From positions 147,681-211,680 of the forward strand of contig NQMI01000034.1 of NCBI GenBank assembly GCA_002270565.1: a stretch of DNA of 64,000 bases. Direction: 5' to 3'. The DNA comes from Stenocarpella maydis (Eukaryota > Ascomycota > Sordariomycetes > Diaporthales > Diaporthaceae). The notes under the pieces were generated by a model. It searched no databases, was not told the origin of the DNA, and saw only the letters and a program-made list of their open reading frames with translations. Below are positions 24,195 to 35,207 of the stretch, in pieces (within the stretch, counting starts at the first letter, position 1; each line of letters starts with the position of its first letter). The position numbers and the translations under genes are program-made.

Positions 24195-24445
24195 TGATGA
24201 ATTTGTGCTATAGAATAGCATTCAGTTCAGCGTGTGTTTCGGCAGGGTCGCAGTATGGTGCTCTGAGGCGAATTGGGAGGATTGATAATGGTCTGGATTA
24301 CTTTGTATTGAATTACGTTGGGCTTCTGTAAGCCCTTCTTATATACCCTCCAACATCATCTCACCCCGGGCACGCTGCGGTAGGCTCTGGTGCAAATTTG
24401 CCAATGCCGGAAAATTCGCCCTACCAACACACCATCTTTGGTTCA
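24195..24445 (-). repeat. Right (5') LTR of the nested copia element
   Basis: Second copy of the 251-bp repeat. On the minus strand it contains GGGTATATAAGAAGGG, a plausible LTR TATA box, at about 24330-24346. Confidence 0.8.
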
Positions 24446-24675
24446 CACAACTAGCCAACCATACCCCTGGTAATGCCCAAATTAAATACATACAAACTTC
24501 AGAAATCAAGCTATCTAATGCACTAAGTTATATACTTTTTGGTACGAAATAAGGGTAATGCAGAGGTCTAATTAAGGTGCAAATGCAGGCCAAAATAATC
24601 GACTCACGGCCACCAAACTCATCTTGCGTCGCGCACGCACTAGGCGTACTCAGCGAAAATCGCCTGACTCGCAAA

Positions 24676-24746
24676 AAGTCTAGGGTACCTCCTTATAGAA
24701 GTCTAGGGTACCTCCTTACAAGAAGTCTAGGGTAAATCCTTACAGG
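24676..24746 (+). repeat. Three tandem 23-24-bp repeats
   Basis: Units at 24676-24698, 24699-24722 and 24723-24746 share AAGTCTAGGGTA and CCTTA. They lie in a GC-normal patch (24590-24770) of the outer element between the nested copia and the right LTR. Confidence 0.75.
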
Positions 24747-24810
24747 AAGTGCACGCTGCTGAGGGTCCGTTTAACAACTAAGATATTACTAAAAAGAAGT
24801 TTAAGTTTGT

Positions 24811-24826
24811 AAACCGAGCTTATAAC
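24811..24826 (-). promoter_or_regulatory. Primer-binding site of the outer element (half-tRNA-iMet type)
   Basis: GTTATAAGCTCGGTTT on the minus strand, directly after the 5' LTR. GTTATGAGCCC is complementary to the anticodon arm of initiator tRNA-Met, as used by Drosophila copia. The two mismatches are G-to-A and C-to-T. Confidence 0.6.
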
Positions 24827-24981
24827 TATAGAATAATTATATATCCTAAGTACTCTGAATTTATAGAAGTAAACTCGCCTTAAGGTCTAAGTTTCTAGAA
24901 AAGAATAAAACAAATGAAAGAAGCTTTTATAAGCATAGGATACGATTGGTTTCAGGGTTAGGGGCGGCATTCTGTTCAACA
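24827..24981 (-). repeat. Right (5') LTR of the outer element
   Basis: 155 bp matching 16849-17004, ending GTTCAACA before the ATTCC target duplication at 24982-24986. Confidence 0.85.
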
Positions 24982-24986
24982 ATTCC

Positions 24987-26438
24987 CAGCCCGGGAGATG
25001 CTTTGCGCATGTCACCCGGGTGGAAGGGGCGGCGCTCGCCTTCAATACAGTGGGGTTCGTTCCTGGTCCGATCACGACACTCTTTTTTTTATTCTTTTCT
25101 TTTCTGTCTCTGTCTCCCTTTTATGTTTATTATTTTTTTCCCCAAGAAAAGGGCTGCAGGCGGCCCCTTGATACAGTTGTAAAGATGCAGCTGTAGGAAG
25201 TTTACATGTGTCGAAACTTTGAACCTGCATGAGGTATTCACCTCTTTCCCAGTATGCGCTCGGGCAGATCGCCCGAATTATTCGATTGCTCTCTCTCTTC
25301 GCGCAAATCGGGTATATTTTTTGGTAACCTTTTTTCTCTTGGAGCAGGGCACTACATGTCAATACGGACTGTAGAGAATAGACCGAGTTGCCACGGACAC
25401 AGAAAGGAACAAGTTCTATCCAAAACATGGCTCGAACTGCGGCAGCTCCGTTGCAATGACTAGAAACGGGGATCCAGCATTTCGGGGTTGCACGCACACA
25501 CCCGGAACACCCCGATGGCGATGCTCCAATCCCGTGAGCCATCGCGGGCAGATATCTTCCTGATACACTCGCAGCACATCAAGACACAGTCGCGCATACA
25601 CAAAAAGCTGTGAAGCTCAAAGCTCGACTTAGTCATTCGCAAATGTGGGTACCTAAGCAACTCCAGATTGGGGGCCCCTCGCTTGGGATAGATGCTGACG
25701 TCATCCCGCTCTCCACCTAGAGGAATACGCGGCTGCTCATTGGCCAGGTGCGAGGCCCAAGCCGCGACCTTCTCGCGTAAAGTCGCGGTGCGCGTCTCCC
25801 CCGGGGCTGGCTCTCCAACAGCTTCCCATGCTCGATGAGGGGCAGCCCGCGAAACCTTCCGACACCCTCCTTCCCTGCCTTCCCTCCGCCGCCACCGCCG
25901 CCGCACCCCCGATGCTACCATCTCTGCCGCGCCCAGCCGACACTGAGACTCCAATGTTTTTCTGATCGATCCAAACTTGGCGTCGTCGATCCGCCCGATT
26001 CGTTCTTTCTTTCCATCCATCCCAAATGCAGATTCGTACAATTGCAAAACAAAACGCGTGATATGACAGGGACATGATCGGTAAAAGCCGTATTCGTGCA
26101 GGTGCGTGCGGGCAAGAGGGCGGCTGATGCCGTGCTGGTTGCGTGCTCTCCCTGGGACGAGAGGGCAGGTTCGTTTGCATCCAGACCAAAAAGTAATTAC
26201 GTAGTACTGGGGCCAGCTCGGAAGATACATACGTGACGGAGGGCTCGCGGTTATTCTCGTGGCCTTGGTGTTGGTTCCCGGGGGGGGGTGGGGTGGCGCC
26301 TTGTTAAGAGCCCAGGTATCATGTACATAAGAAAGGGGCCGCCGCCGCAGCGGCAGGTGGCCTGGCGGAGGATTCGTAGAAGGGGATGGATAATACAAGG
26401 GATCGTAGATGCTCAAGGCCCAAGGGGTGCAATCATGG
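24987..26438. other. Intergenic, no supported gene
   Basis: GC-normal sequence between the transposon and the 3' end of the Whi5-like gene. A long minus-strand frame (25460-26641) overlaps the Whi5-like gene in another frame and has no recognisable domain. A G-run at 26280-26288 interrupts otherwise unremarkable sequence. Confidence 0.5.
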
Positions 26439-27689
26439 CTAGTCAAAAGCTCCGAGCCGCCTCCTGGCCACGGTCCGTGGGGTCCTGGCCGACCCGATCC
26501 CATTGGGGGTCTTCCAGGTCTTCTGCGCCGGACTGGGAGTGAAGGTGAGGTAGTCGGCAAAGTCGAAGGCCTGGCCTGGTGTGTGAGGGAAGAGAGGGTT
26601 GTTAAGGTTGGGCGTCGACATGGCCTGTGGCGTGAAGCCAAGATGCTTCGGGGGCGGGGTCGACGGTGGCTCCATCTGGCTCCTTGGTGGCAGGTTGGCC
26701 GGGGTAGGCGATGACTTCATGTACAGTAGCAGCTGTGCACCCTCATCTCTTGATTCAAAGCTTGGCCCGTCCTTGCCGACGGAATTGTTTGGGGGCAGGC
26801 GCCGGTTGCGCATGGGGGGTGTGCTGGGCAGTGATGACCTCGACCCGTTCACCTGGAAGGAGTGGGCAGGGAGGAGGTCATCATCATCCTCGTCGGGGGC
26901 GGTGAAATTAGGGGAGGCAAGGCTGCGGCTGAGGCCCGTCGAGGACTGCAAGAAGGACACGTCGGGGCCAGCCGAGGTCTTGAAGTGTGTCTGGCGGCGT
27001 TGCTTCATGGGGGACGATTTTGCAAGCTGGTGGTTGTCACTCCATGATACGTGGTTCGGGAAGGACTTGTGGGCCGTGGGCGAGACCCTGTAACGCTTGG
27101 TGGGACTGGAGGATAGGTTGACGTCGAGGTCGAAGCTGGAGGTGTATGTGCGTTTGCGGCGGCCGGTGCTGCCGTTGCTGGAGCCGATGGCATCGGAGAA
27201 CAAGGGTGCTTTTAGTGGAGAGCTCATCAGGGCTCTTGTGGGGTAGGGCAGGTCGGATGTGCTGGAGGACGAGTCGGACAGGATTTCACCATCGGCAATG
27301 CGTCTGCGTCGGATGGCGGCCTTCCGTTGGCGAAGCTCCTCCTCGATCTTGGGCTCGATAACGTCGAGGGATAGGTCTTCCCAGCCTCGCTTGGCCTTGA
27401 ACTGTGCCAGGGCCAGGCGGCTCTGGAGCTGGCGGGCCATCTGCGAGGGAGGATGGGCCCATGGTCAGCGGCTACTGATGCTTGGACACGAGATGCCCAT
27501 GCCCAGGTCTGGCAAACGAAGGGAGGAAGGGCTGTGTCCCGGGGGAGACTAGAGGCCGTGGACAGGGACGGCCAGCGGCGGAGGGCAGCAGAGACTTACC
27601 TTGCCCACCTCTGTCCTCTTGAGGACCTTGTCGGCCACAGCCTCGGGCTGCTGGGCCGACGTCGATGGCATGCTTATGGATCTGGACAT
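26439..27689 (-). CDS. WHI5: Whi5/Nrm1-family G1/S transcriptional repressor
   Basis: Exon 27689-27600 and exon 27440-26439, with a 159-nt intron (GTAAGT...CGCAG), give 363 residues. Right after the splice is the family's signature helix (R-Q-L-Q-S-R-L-A-L-A-Q-F-K, followed by G-W-E-D-L), the motif by which Whi5 and Nrm1 bind SBF/MBF-type G1/S factors. The rest is disordered, rich in Ser-Pro and Thr-Pro (S-S-P-L-K, S-S-P-T-K-R, S-S-P-M-K, T-P-P-M-R, F-T-P-Q-A), as expected for a repressor switched off by cyclin-dependent kinase. Basic clusters (R-R-R-R, G-R-R-K-R) may be nuclear signals. It acts in the nucleus. Whether it is closer to Whi5 or Nrm1 cannot be told. Start: the ATG at 27689; a second in-frame ATG lies six codons later. 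Confidence 0.85.
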
Positions 27690-28117
27690 GAGGCCTGAGG
27701 GAGGCTGGCCTGATGGTGTTCAAAGTGGGTTGTTCACAGCCAAAGACCAGGTCGAGAAGTGGGAATCGGGGTAAGAAGTTTCGTGGTGGTGCCAATGAGA
27801 CCACGGCTCGGTAAAAATGGCCGGGCGCCTAGTGGTTGATTGTGCTGTCGCTGCACGGTGCCGGTGCTTTGCACTTTTGCAACTCGAGCGTCCGCCCTTC
27901 CGAGGCAGGACTTGAGTCGGGGTTCCAGGGCTGTCAGGCCGTGCGTAGATGCTTCGACGATCGACCCAGCATGGGAGAAAGAGAGGAATAGAGAGAAAAA
28001 AAAAAGGAAAAAAAAAGAAGACCACCACCACTTGATACCGGGAATGAGGATTATGCCTACCAGGAAGGAGTCAACTGACTGGCTGGGTCGAGATGAGCAT
28101 GAGGAGGAGAGGGCACT

Positions 28118-28148
<31 letters not shown>

Positions 28149-29161
28149 CAAACGGAGCTGTAGCTGGCTGCCGTGCTGGTCTGGTCTGGTGCTGGTGCTG
28201 GCGCCGCCCATGCATTCCCATTCCGTCGCAGCTGTCCAGGTGCACCCGGGCAGTTGGCCTGAGTTTGGGGGACGAAACCAGGCTGAGGTACCAGTTCACC
28301 AACTAACTCTGGTTAGTGTGGTCCGACCGCCATGCCTGGTAGTGCTTGCATGACCGGCGAATAGCACCAACAAGAAGGGCCTCAGTCCTCCAAGACAGGC
28401 TGACAGGCCAGGAGATCCAGGAGGAAGACGGGAGTTGCTTGTCCCCAACACTGATAAGTGACACAGCTGCAGCTAAGACTAAGACCAAGTTCAGCCTGCA
28501 GGAGTTGGGTGATCCACTCATTCCTGCTTGCTAGTCGGCCAGTTTTGGGGCCGGCTCTACACCACCAAGGTTAGATAGACCACAATAGTAGAGGGCCAAT
28601 CGGGCACAGGTTCTCTCCTGCACCGTTCACCGTTCACCGTAACCAGCTGTCCAGATGCACACGCGTGTGAGAGCCTTCCTTCTGGTTTCCCATGCTGGCT
28701 ATTGGCCCTGGCCTGCCCAATTAACCATCGTCCTCTGGCCTGTACTCAGCCCTATGCTCCTGTTGTTGGAGTTCAGGTTCAAGAATCTATCCTCGCCGGA
28801 TGAGACAACCTCGAGGTCAGGTCATTGAAAACCCCACAACAGAAACCTGAAATGCAAGGCTCGGCTTACGAGTTGATGGTGGCATGTTCATCACCGCCAA
28901 CCAGTCGCAAGCATGCTGTACGGCAACGCATTCGAGTACTTCCGGCCGTGAACCAGCTGCGCGCCCGTGACGCTTTGACGGTCTGCCCGGCAGGTGTTGG
29001 GTTCTCTGACCTTTGATATTGCTGAAACAGCAACTACCAGGACTGATAGATAACACCACATGGTGGCTGGACCTTGGAAGCACTTGTGGCCGGGTCGACG
29101 GTGACATGTTGGTCATGACCGGCGCCTACTTCTGCCACATACATGGCTGGTGGCTTGGTGC
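27690..29161. other. Intergenic, promoter side of the Whi5-like gene
   Basis: Contains a CA microsatellite at 28118-28142 and an A-rich tract near 27995-28018. No gene is supported. Confidence 0.6.
28118..28142 (+). repeat. (CA)n microsatellite
   Basis: About 12 uninterrupted CA dinucleotides, likely length-variable. Confidence 0.9.
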
Positions 29162-29692
29162 TCATATGCATGGCATTTCCCAGACAGCCGGTCCAAGACT
29201 ATTGGCAGAGGCTGGTGCGATGCGACTGTCAATTAAACCCCCTGCCAGCCGCAAGCAAAGAGACTGAGACTGGCCAGGCTGCCAGGTCGGACCTTTGGCG
29301 CTTGTTGGAATTCCAAGCTGCGCAAACCCCCTTGCGGCACTCAGATTGGCCAGTCGTCTTGGATTCTCTACTTCCCCCTGGGCCGGGCGGGCCTGGGGAT
29401 GGCAGGTTAGTGTACTCCGCGGTGTGGATCCCTGGATCGAGATATCAGAGTCTTTGCTCGTCTCCTTTGAGCAAGCCGCGCAACGCCATATTTCCGCCAT
29501 GTCATACCTCACACACTTACCGCAACCCATTAAGCATTCCGAATACGGCCAGGGATTCGTGTCTCTGAGGCCGCAGCCAACATGCTCGCAGGCTAAATCT
29601 CGCAGATGCATCCCTGGGAGCGGATTGACAATTCGGCCAGCGATCACCTCGTATGGACAGGATGGGTCAAAAGTCGCCCTGCTGCCAAGCAA
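29162..29692 (-). CDS. Candidate Cys-rich (zinc-ribbon-like) small protein
   Basis: A minus-strand frame ends at 29162; the first ATG gives about 149 residues (start near 29610). Near that start it carries C-x4-C-x13-C-x3-C-x2-C-x10-C-x2-C. The last four cysteines (C-G-K-C ... C-A-A-C) are spaced like a zinc ribbon. The remainder is low in features. No intron, homologue or promoter is evident, and the GC-rich sequence can yield chance frames of this length, so this is a candidate only. Confidence 0.25.
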   Translation of the reverse strand: MLGSRATFDPSCPYEVIAGRIVNPLPGMHLRDLACEHVGCGLRDTNPWPYSECLMGCGKCVRYDMAEIWRCAACSKETSKDSDISIQGSTPRSTLTCHPQARPAQGEVENPRRLANLSAARGFAQLGIPTSAKGPTWQPGQSQSLCLRLAGGLIDSRIAPASANSLGPAVWEMPCI

Positions 29693-30629
29693 CGCACATC
29701 AACGCGAAGTGCTCCCACGGCCTCAGGCCCGGGTGGTGGCAGGTGGGGTGTGCACACAAGTTTGACCTGCATGAGAACGGGTCCGGCCGAACCTGTGCCG
29801 GCGGCCATGACAGGGTGAAAGATGAGGCCCATGTGCGTACCATGTAGGCGGTGCTGTTTCGACAAGATGGCGAGGGGGTCGTCGAGAAGGTTCACTTATA
29901 TTGGGCCAGGCCTCCCTCGGTGCTGCAGATGCAACGTCGTTATCATGTGCAACACGGCCCAAGTGAGGGAGGAAACATTGAAGCACGGCAAGCAGCAGGG
30001 CGTGGGGAGGGATCGGATCTGGTGGGCCGAGCCAGCCTGGCCGAGCCAGCCTAGCTTGGGACGAGCCGACGCCGGCCTGGCCGCGTCCGCTAGTGTACTG
30101 CATACTATATCTACATGGTACACCACACTAGAAGGGCAGAGGCTTGCTTGCATCACAAGCTGTGATACAAGTGGGTGCCCCCAGGGGGTGCGCTGTGTGA
30201 CTGCGGCAATATCCCCAAGACTGACAAGATGTCATGTACTCGGCACTCGCGTGCGGCAGAGCCCCCATGCGGTGGTGACAGACCGGGAGCCCGCAGCCAT
30301 GCTGCACCCAGTTCAGCGGTACGCCTGCATGGTTGTTCTCTTGTGATCTCAACCATCTACCTGTGTGAAGACGGCTCAGCTGGCACTGCGTGGGTTGCAT
30401 GCTGCTACGCTACACTCCTGGACGTGTGCCGGCCAGCCCAGCAGCAGCAGCCGCCCAAACGGGAGACCCGGCAGGTTGGCTTCTCGTATCCTGTCCCTGT
30501 GGATATCCGACATGCCAGCTCGACGCAAGCTGCTGATGGCCCCCAGAGCTCGGAGCCCGGGGCGCGCTCTACGGCAACAAGCTCGTAGCGTGCTGGCTGC
30601 ATAGTACACAGGACATACATAGTACACAC
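29693..30629. other. Intergenic, no gene seen
   Basis: Short frames on both strands without support. A near-copy of the palindrome (CACCTAGGTA) lies at 30627-30636. Confidence 0.55.
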
Positions 30630-30917
30630 CTAGGTACAGTAGTACATGGCATAGTACGTGACCGGTGGCGCAACGGCAGGTGCACAGGGGCAGTAATAAC
30701 CCGGCACATACTTGTCTACTTGGTATGTCGCGGCCAGCTCGTTCGTCACGTCGGTGGTGGGCCCCGGTTCCACCGGGACGGGACGGGCTCTCGTTGATTC
30801 TCGAGCGAGTCGTTCGAGGGCAAACTGACCAGTGCTTTGCTGCGGCGGCACGTTGTACGGCAAGTAAGTATTATTAGATTGGAGGGGGGCAGGGCTGGGT
30901 TGCCCAGGGAGGGACAT
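30630..30917 (-). CDS. Small Pro/Tyr-rich hypothetical protein
   Basis: A 95-residue intronless frame with ATG at 30917 in good context (AAACATGTC). Pro-rich at both ends, it has a short charged middle (A-L-E-R-L-A-R-E-S-T-R-A-R) and a Cys/Tyr-rich tail (Y-Y-C-P-C). No domain, signal peptide or membrane helix is recognised. It could be a real small gene or a chance frame. Confidence 0.35.
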   Translation of the reverse strand: MSLPGQPSPAPLQSNNTYLPYNVPPQQSTGQFALERLARESTRARPVPVEPGPTTDVTNELAATYQVDKYVPGYYCPCAPAVAPPVTYYAMYYCT

Positions 30918-32579
30918 GTTTGCCTCTAATCCACAGACACGGGCACGGCTTTATTGGAGGGTGCTGAAACAGGCCCCATCGGCATCTCTCGGTTGAGTGC
31001 TGAGTCCAAGGTGGTCAAGCCACGGAGGGCAGGCGGGACACAGGTGAAGGACATCAGTCTAGATTACATAGTACAGTGGTCTGCTATTTCCATGTCGTCC
31101 TAATTTCCTTGGAATGTGGCCTGCCCATCCCCGCACCCCAGTCACTTCAAGCCTAGCTGGTCCACGAGTGCATCTGGGAAACTTGGAAGTACCTTTCACT
31201 CTTTGTAGTCAGCCAGGTCTTTTCTGTCTCTGTTCTGCCTGTGCCGTGCCGTCCCGCCCGTTCATCAGCAAGCTCCACCGGCCTGGTGGTGATCAGACAG
31301 GCGCTGCAAATGAAACCACCACCTCTTGTGCATGTCCTGGCCCTCTGCAAGCTGACCTCGCCGTCTTGTTTGTCCTTGGTCCAACGTCAGGCCATCATGT
31401 CTCCTTTGTGAGCGTGTGTGCCCGCTTCTCCTGCCGATCCACCCGGCTTGCTCACCTCGTCCTGTGGCTCCTTAACCCCCCCCCCAGCTCCTCCCTCCCT
31501 CTACCGCCGTCTGCCCCCGCCTCCCGTCGTATCAACAGCAGCTGTCCCACAACTTGCACACACCTAGGTAATTAATAATTCTGACTGTCTTTCTGTCTCG
31601 TCAGCCAGTCAGCGAACCAGCACCAACAGGGCCGCCCACGGACTGCAATCAGTGCTCGCCCGGCCCGGCCCTCCATCCTCTTTCCGTCCTAGAGCCAGCC
31701 TGGCTGGCGGGTTTTCTGTGCTTCTGCGCCGGACTATTTCCGCCGGCCCATAGCGCCCTTCTCTTGTGTGTTTTGCTTCCTGTTTGCTGTGTCGCAAATA
31801 TCGCCGAAATTTCGAAACGGCCCGACGTCATCAAAGAGCAGCCCGCCCTCCTCAGCGAGATAGCACCTCACACTGCTTGATCCACACGCTTGAGCTCGTG
31901 CAGGAGTGGGAACACTACTCCGTGCACTACACGCTCAACCCATCCGTCCGTCCTGCTGGTTCCCCCTTCCCTGCACTGCCCTTCTGCCCTTGCCCAATCG
32001 CTGCCGACCAGGCCGTTTATGTTTATTAAAGGCAATCCAGCCACAACGTCCACGTCCACCTCCGTCGCAACTCTCCGGCTCCCCAACCAAGGATTCTTGG
32101 CCTGCCCACCCTGCACTCCCGGCCAATTCATCGGCCACCCGAGCTCATTGAGGATCCATCCCCTTTGATTTTCACGAGCTTTCCTTTTTTATGGTGGGAG
32201 GCCACAGTTCCCCTGCCTCCTACCAACACCTCCTTCCCATCCTGTCCGACCGCATTCACATGTCGGTCCTTGCCTAGTTTCGCGACAATCCCGTCATCTC
32301 CTCTCCTCTCTCCTCTGGCCGACCCTCCCGAGCCGCCATCCTGGGCCATATCATAGCTTGCGTCATCCTAGCAGGAATCCACTTGGCCCATCCGCGCGAC
32401 TCACTTCCTAACTCTCCCTGCAAACCGATAAAGCAGGCAGGGCAAGGGGGGAGGGAAAAAAGAAAAAACTCAAACAAACGGCGCACACACAAGGCCCAAC
32501 TCTCTGCTCATAACCTCCTGTACTGATCGGCCTCGAGGCAGATTCGCCCTGAGCTCGCCCTGAGCTCGCCCCGGCCGTC
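30918..32579. other. Promoter and 5' leader region of the metalloprotease gene
   Basis: Pyrimidine-rich from about 31440 to 32570, typical of a fungal core promoter and long 5' leader. CACCTAGGTA (one mismatch to the palindrome) is at 31561. No coding frame is supported. Confidence 0.55.
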
Positions 32580-35207
32580 ATGGCACCGAGCCTGTTGACC
32601 CTCAAGTCTATCAGACGTCGATCAAAGGCCAGCTTCAAGACGGAGAAGTCCGCCACAGATGCCAACGACACCTCGAGTGATGCAAGCAATGGCAAGACCC
32701 CAACCAGCGGCTCGCTGACCCCTCCTTCTATCGTGCCGTCCGTGGCAGGCCAGTCAGATCCCGCGTTGGACCACCAGCTCTCGAAGGAGAAGCTCAATGC
32801 CGACTTGTTGGCCCCGCCGGTCCCTCCGATGCCCCCGTTCCGACCGCCACTGCGGACCCCTCCCAATGGTTCTAACAGGAACAGCGTGTCGGGTATGACG
32901 GGGCTGGGAGCGCCGTCGATGGGAGGTCGAGGCCCTTACCCGCAACTGCCTGTCTCGCCCTATGCGCCTCAGATCGATAACGTTAGACATGGAGCATGGG
33001 TGAGTGCCAGAATCTCTAGCAGCTTGTTCTGAGGCGTTGCCCCGCGCCCAAAGCACATCTCTCTTGCCTCCCGCCATGTTCTGGTCCTTGGCTAATATGA
33101 GCACCCTATAGGTCTCTCAGAAGGTCATCATCATCACGGGCGTGGTGCCCGGGCCGGGCGGGCGGTCTATCGATGGCGAGGTCACGGTTTCGCGAGTGGA
33201 TGACGACTACCCACCAGTCTCGTGGCCGGTGCACGACTGTCAGTTCAAGGCGCTGGTGTACCTGCAGTCGGGTCTGAACAGGCTGCGCTTTGACTTTTCC
33301 AGTCCCAAACTTCCAAACAGCAACACAACAAACCCGATTCACTCTACACAGATCACCATCAACGCGATGCCTGTGTCCAACTCTCCGCCACTGCAGCTGG
33401 CTATACTGCTGGCAAAGGACTCGCCCGGCACCTTTGACGCACCGCCGGCACGGGCCGAGAGGGAAGGGAACAACCTGGAGGTGGCCATCCGGAAGTTCCG
33501 CATGGCCGGTTACCTGTGGCAGGCGTACACGGCCGAGCAGATGTTCCGCAACAAGTTTGGTCGCCGCACGTTCAGGTTTGAGGAGGAGTGGACACAGGGC
33601 ACGACCTGTGCCAGAGACCACGAGACCGGCCGCATGCGCAACGAGGCTCGAATCCACGTTATCCGGATGGACAAGACGCTGGCCGAGATCCGGGACCTGA
33701 ACATTGCACAGCAGAACGAGAACGCCGCGGACCGGGGCGGCTTGTTCCCGATCGCAGCTGAGGCTGTCAGGAAGTACTTCAACCTGAAGCCAGGACAACA
33801 GCAGTATGTCTCGTGCATGTTCTTGGACAGCCAGTGGGACCCCAAGGAGAAGATCATCCGTGGCCACGCTGCGCTCGGTAGCTCCAGTGGAGATTTGAAG
33901 TTGGCCATCTTTGGATCACACAGCCTGCACAGTTACCCGACGATGCTGGAGGAGGTCGTCCCCGCCTTCACCGACTGCACTCCCACGGACACCAAGTTCG
34001 TCGCCAACGACTGCAACGAGGCTGGCAGCTCCTGGGAGAACGCAAACATCGGCATCGGTGCGCACCTGCACGAGACGGGCCATCTGTTTGGCTGCCCACA
34101 CCAAGCCAGCGGTGTGATGCTCCGGGACTATGTCCATCTCCACCGGTCATTTGTGACCCACGAGGCCTACTGCATCCGGACGAAATCCAAGGGCGGGCCT
34201 GTCGCCCAGGCAGACGAGTGCACATGGCACCGCCTTGACCTGCTGCGCTTCAGAGGCCACCCGTGCTTCTCGCTCCCCAACGACCCGGCGCGACACCCCG
34301 ACGACTCCGTTCAAGCCTGGCCTATGGAGGACGGCAAGGTGGCGATAACAGCGCCATCCGGCATATCCTTTGTCGAGATCTACGGCGACGGAGATGAGCT
34401 GTGCACGACGTGGATGGAATGCCCCACAGAGGGCGAACACGTCAAGCGACAACTCGTGGTCACCGAAGATGACCTCCGCAAACGCCTACCCGAGAACAAG
34501 CGCAAGGGCAAGATAAGGCTCGCCGTCAAGTCCCACAGCGGCGGTGATCTGGAGATTGAGGATGTGCGGGTTCTCTGCGGCAAGGAGAGCAGGCTGACGG
34601 TCGGAAACCCAGTGACGGGATGGACGGCATACCGCAGCAAGAAGCTCGGGCAGAGCCAGATGGACGGCACTCAGCCCATCGAATTTGTCTTCACGAGCGC
34701 CACAAAGCAGGAGAGGGTGCTCAGTCGGATTGTGTTTTACCATGGCGCTGCATTGGATGGTATGGAGTTCATATATGATGATGATTCAAAGCAAGTGTTT
34801 GGAAAGGTCGGCGGGAAAGTGCAGGTCGGAGTGTTCGATCTCGGTAAGCTCGATCTTTTTATGACTATGCTCCCCCTCATTGGTCTGGATACGCGCTAAC
34901 ATTGGAACGTGCAGATATCCGCAAGGGCGAGTACATTTCAGGCTTCCACATCAGATCCGGGTTCTGGGTCGATGGCATTCAGGTCCTGACGAGTCTGGGC
35001 AACCGTTCGCCATTCTTTGGAAATGCACACGGCGGGGATATGTGAGTACAAGGCGAGATAAAACGGCCTGCTAGTACAGAAAAGTTGTCAACTAACGCCG
35101 CTCTCCCCAGGCACACACTGATCCCTCCTTACGGATACAACATCTGTGGCGTGTGGGGAACATGCGCCCAGTGGATTGACGGCTTTGGCGTCATTATCCG
35201 GAAGTAA
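32580..35207 (+). CDS. Zinc metalloprotease (YIL108W-like) with jacalin-like C-terminal domain
   Basis: Four exons (32580-32999, 33112-34843, 34915-35041, 35111-35207) join in phase to 791 residues. Residues 1-140 are Ser/Pro-rich and disordered. The protease domain carries the extended zinc signature H-E-T-G-H-L-F-G-C-P-H (His460, Glu461, His464, His470), that is HExxHxxGxxH as in metzincins, with M-L-R-D-Y downstream. The last about 170 residues resemble a jacalin-type lectin fold (G-x-T-A-Y near its start, G-F-H-I-R-S-G-F-W-V-D-G-I-Q-V, W-I-D-G-F-G-V at the end). It matches the fungal family of yeast YIL108W, which has no known substrate. No signal peptide is seen, so it is probably intracellular. 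Confidence 0.88.

Larger units (their letters stand above)
18665..24445 (-). mobile_element. Nested Ty1/copia retrotransposon, RIP-mutated
   Basis: Two about 251-bp direct repeats (18665-18916 and 24195-24445) bracket 5.3 kb that holds a minus-strand copia polymerase relic ending close to the left repeat, as expected for pol next to a 3' LTR. Read on the minus strand the LTR runs TGAACCAAAG...AATTCATCA. The repeats differ at roughly 14 positions plus one indel. No target duplication is visible (flanks AGTTC and CACAA). An ambiguous base at 18922 sits at the inner edge of the left repeat, so a misjoin or inter-element recombination is possible. No clear primer site was recognised. Confidence 0.8.
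16849..24981 (-). mobile_element. LTR retrotransposon insertion (outer element), RIP-mutated, carrying a nested element
   Basis: Direct terminal repeats at 16849-17004 and 24827-24981 start TG and end CA. They are flanked by a perfect 5-bp target duplication ATTCC (16844-16848 and 24982-24986). Orientation is minus on two signs. The 16 nt next to the right LTR read GTTATAAGCTCGGTTT on the minus strand, matching the half-tRNA-iMet primer site GTTATGAGCCC apart from two RIP-type changes. A purine-rich TTGGGGGGTG (minus) also abuts the left LTR. Without the inner element the insertion would be about 2.35 kb, so it is either a deleted or a non-autonomous copia-type element. The empty site would read GGAAATTCCCAGCC. 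Confidence 0.85.

Noticed and set aside
25460..26641. 393-codon minus-strand frame next to the Whi5-like gene
   Set aside because: It starts inside the Whi5-like gene in another frame and shows no domain or splice evidence. A real exon in its second half cannot be excluded.
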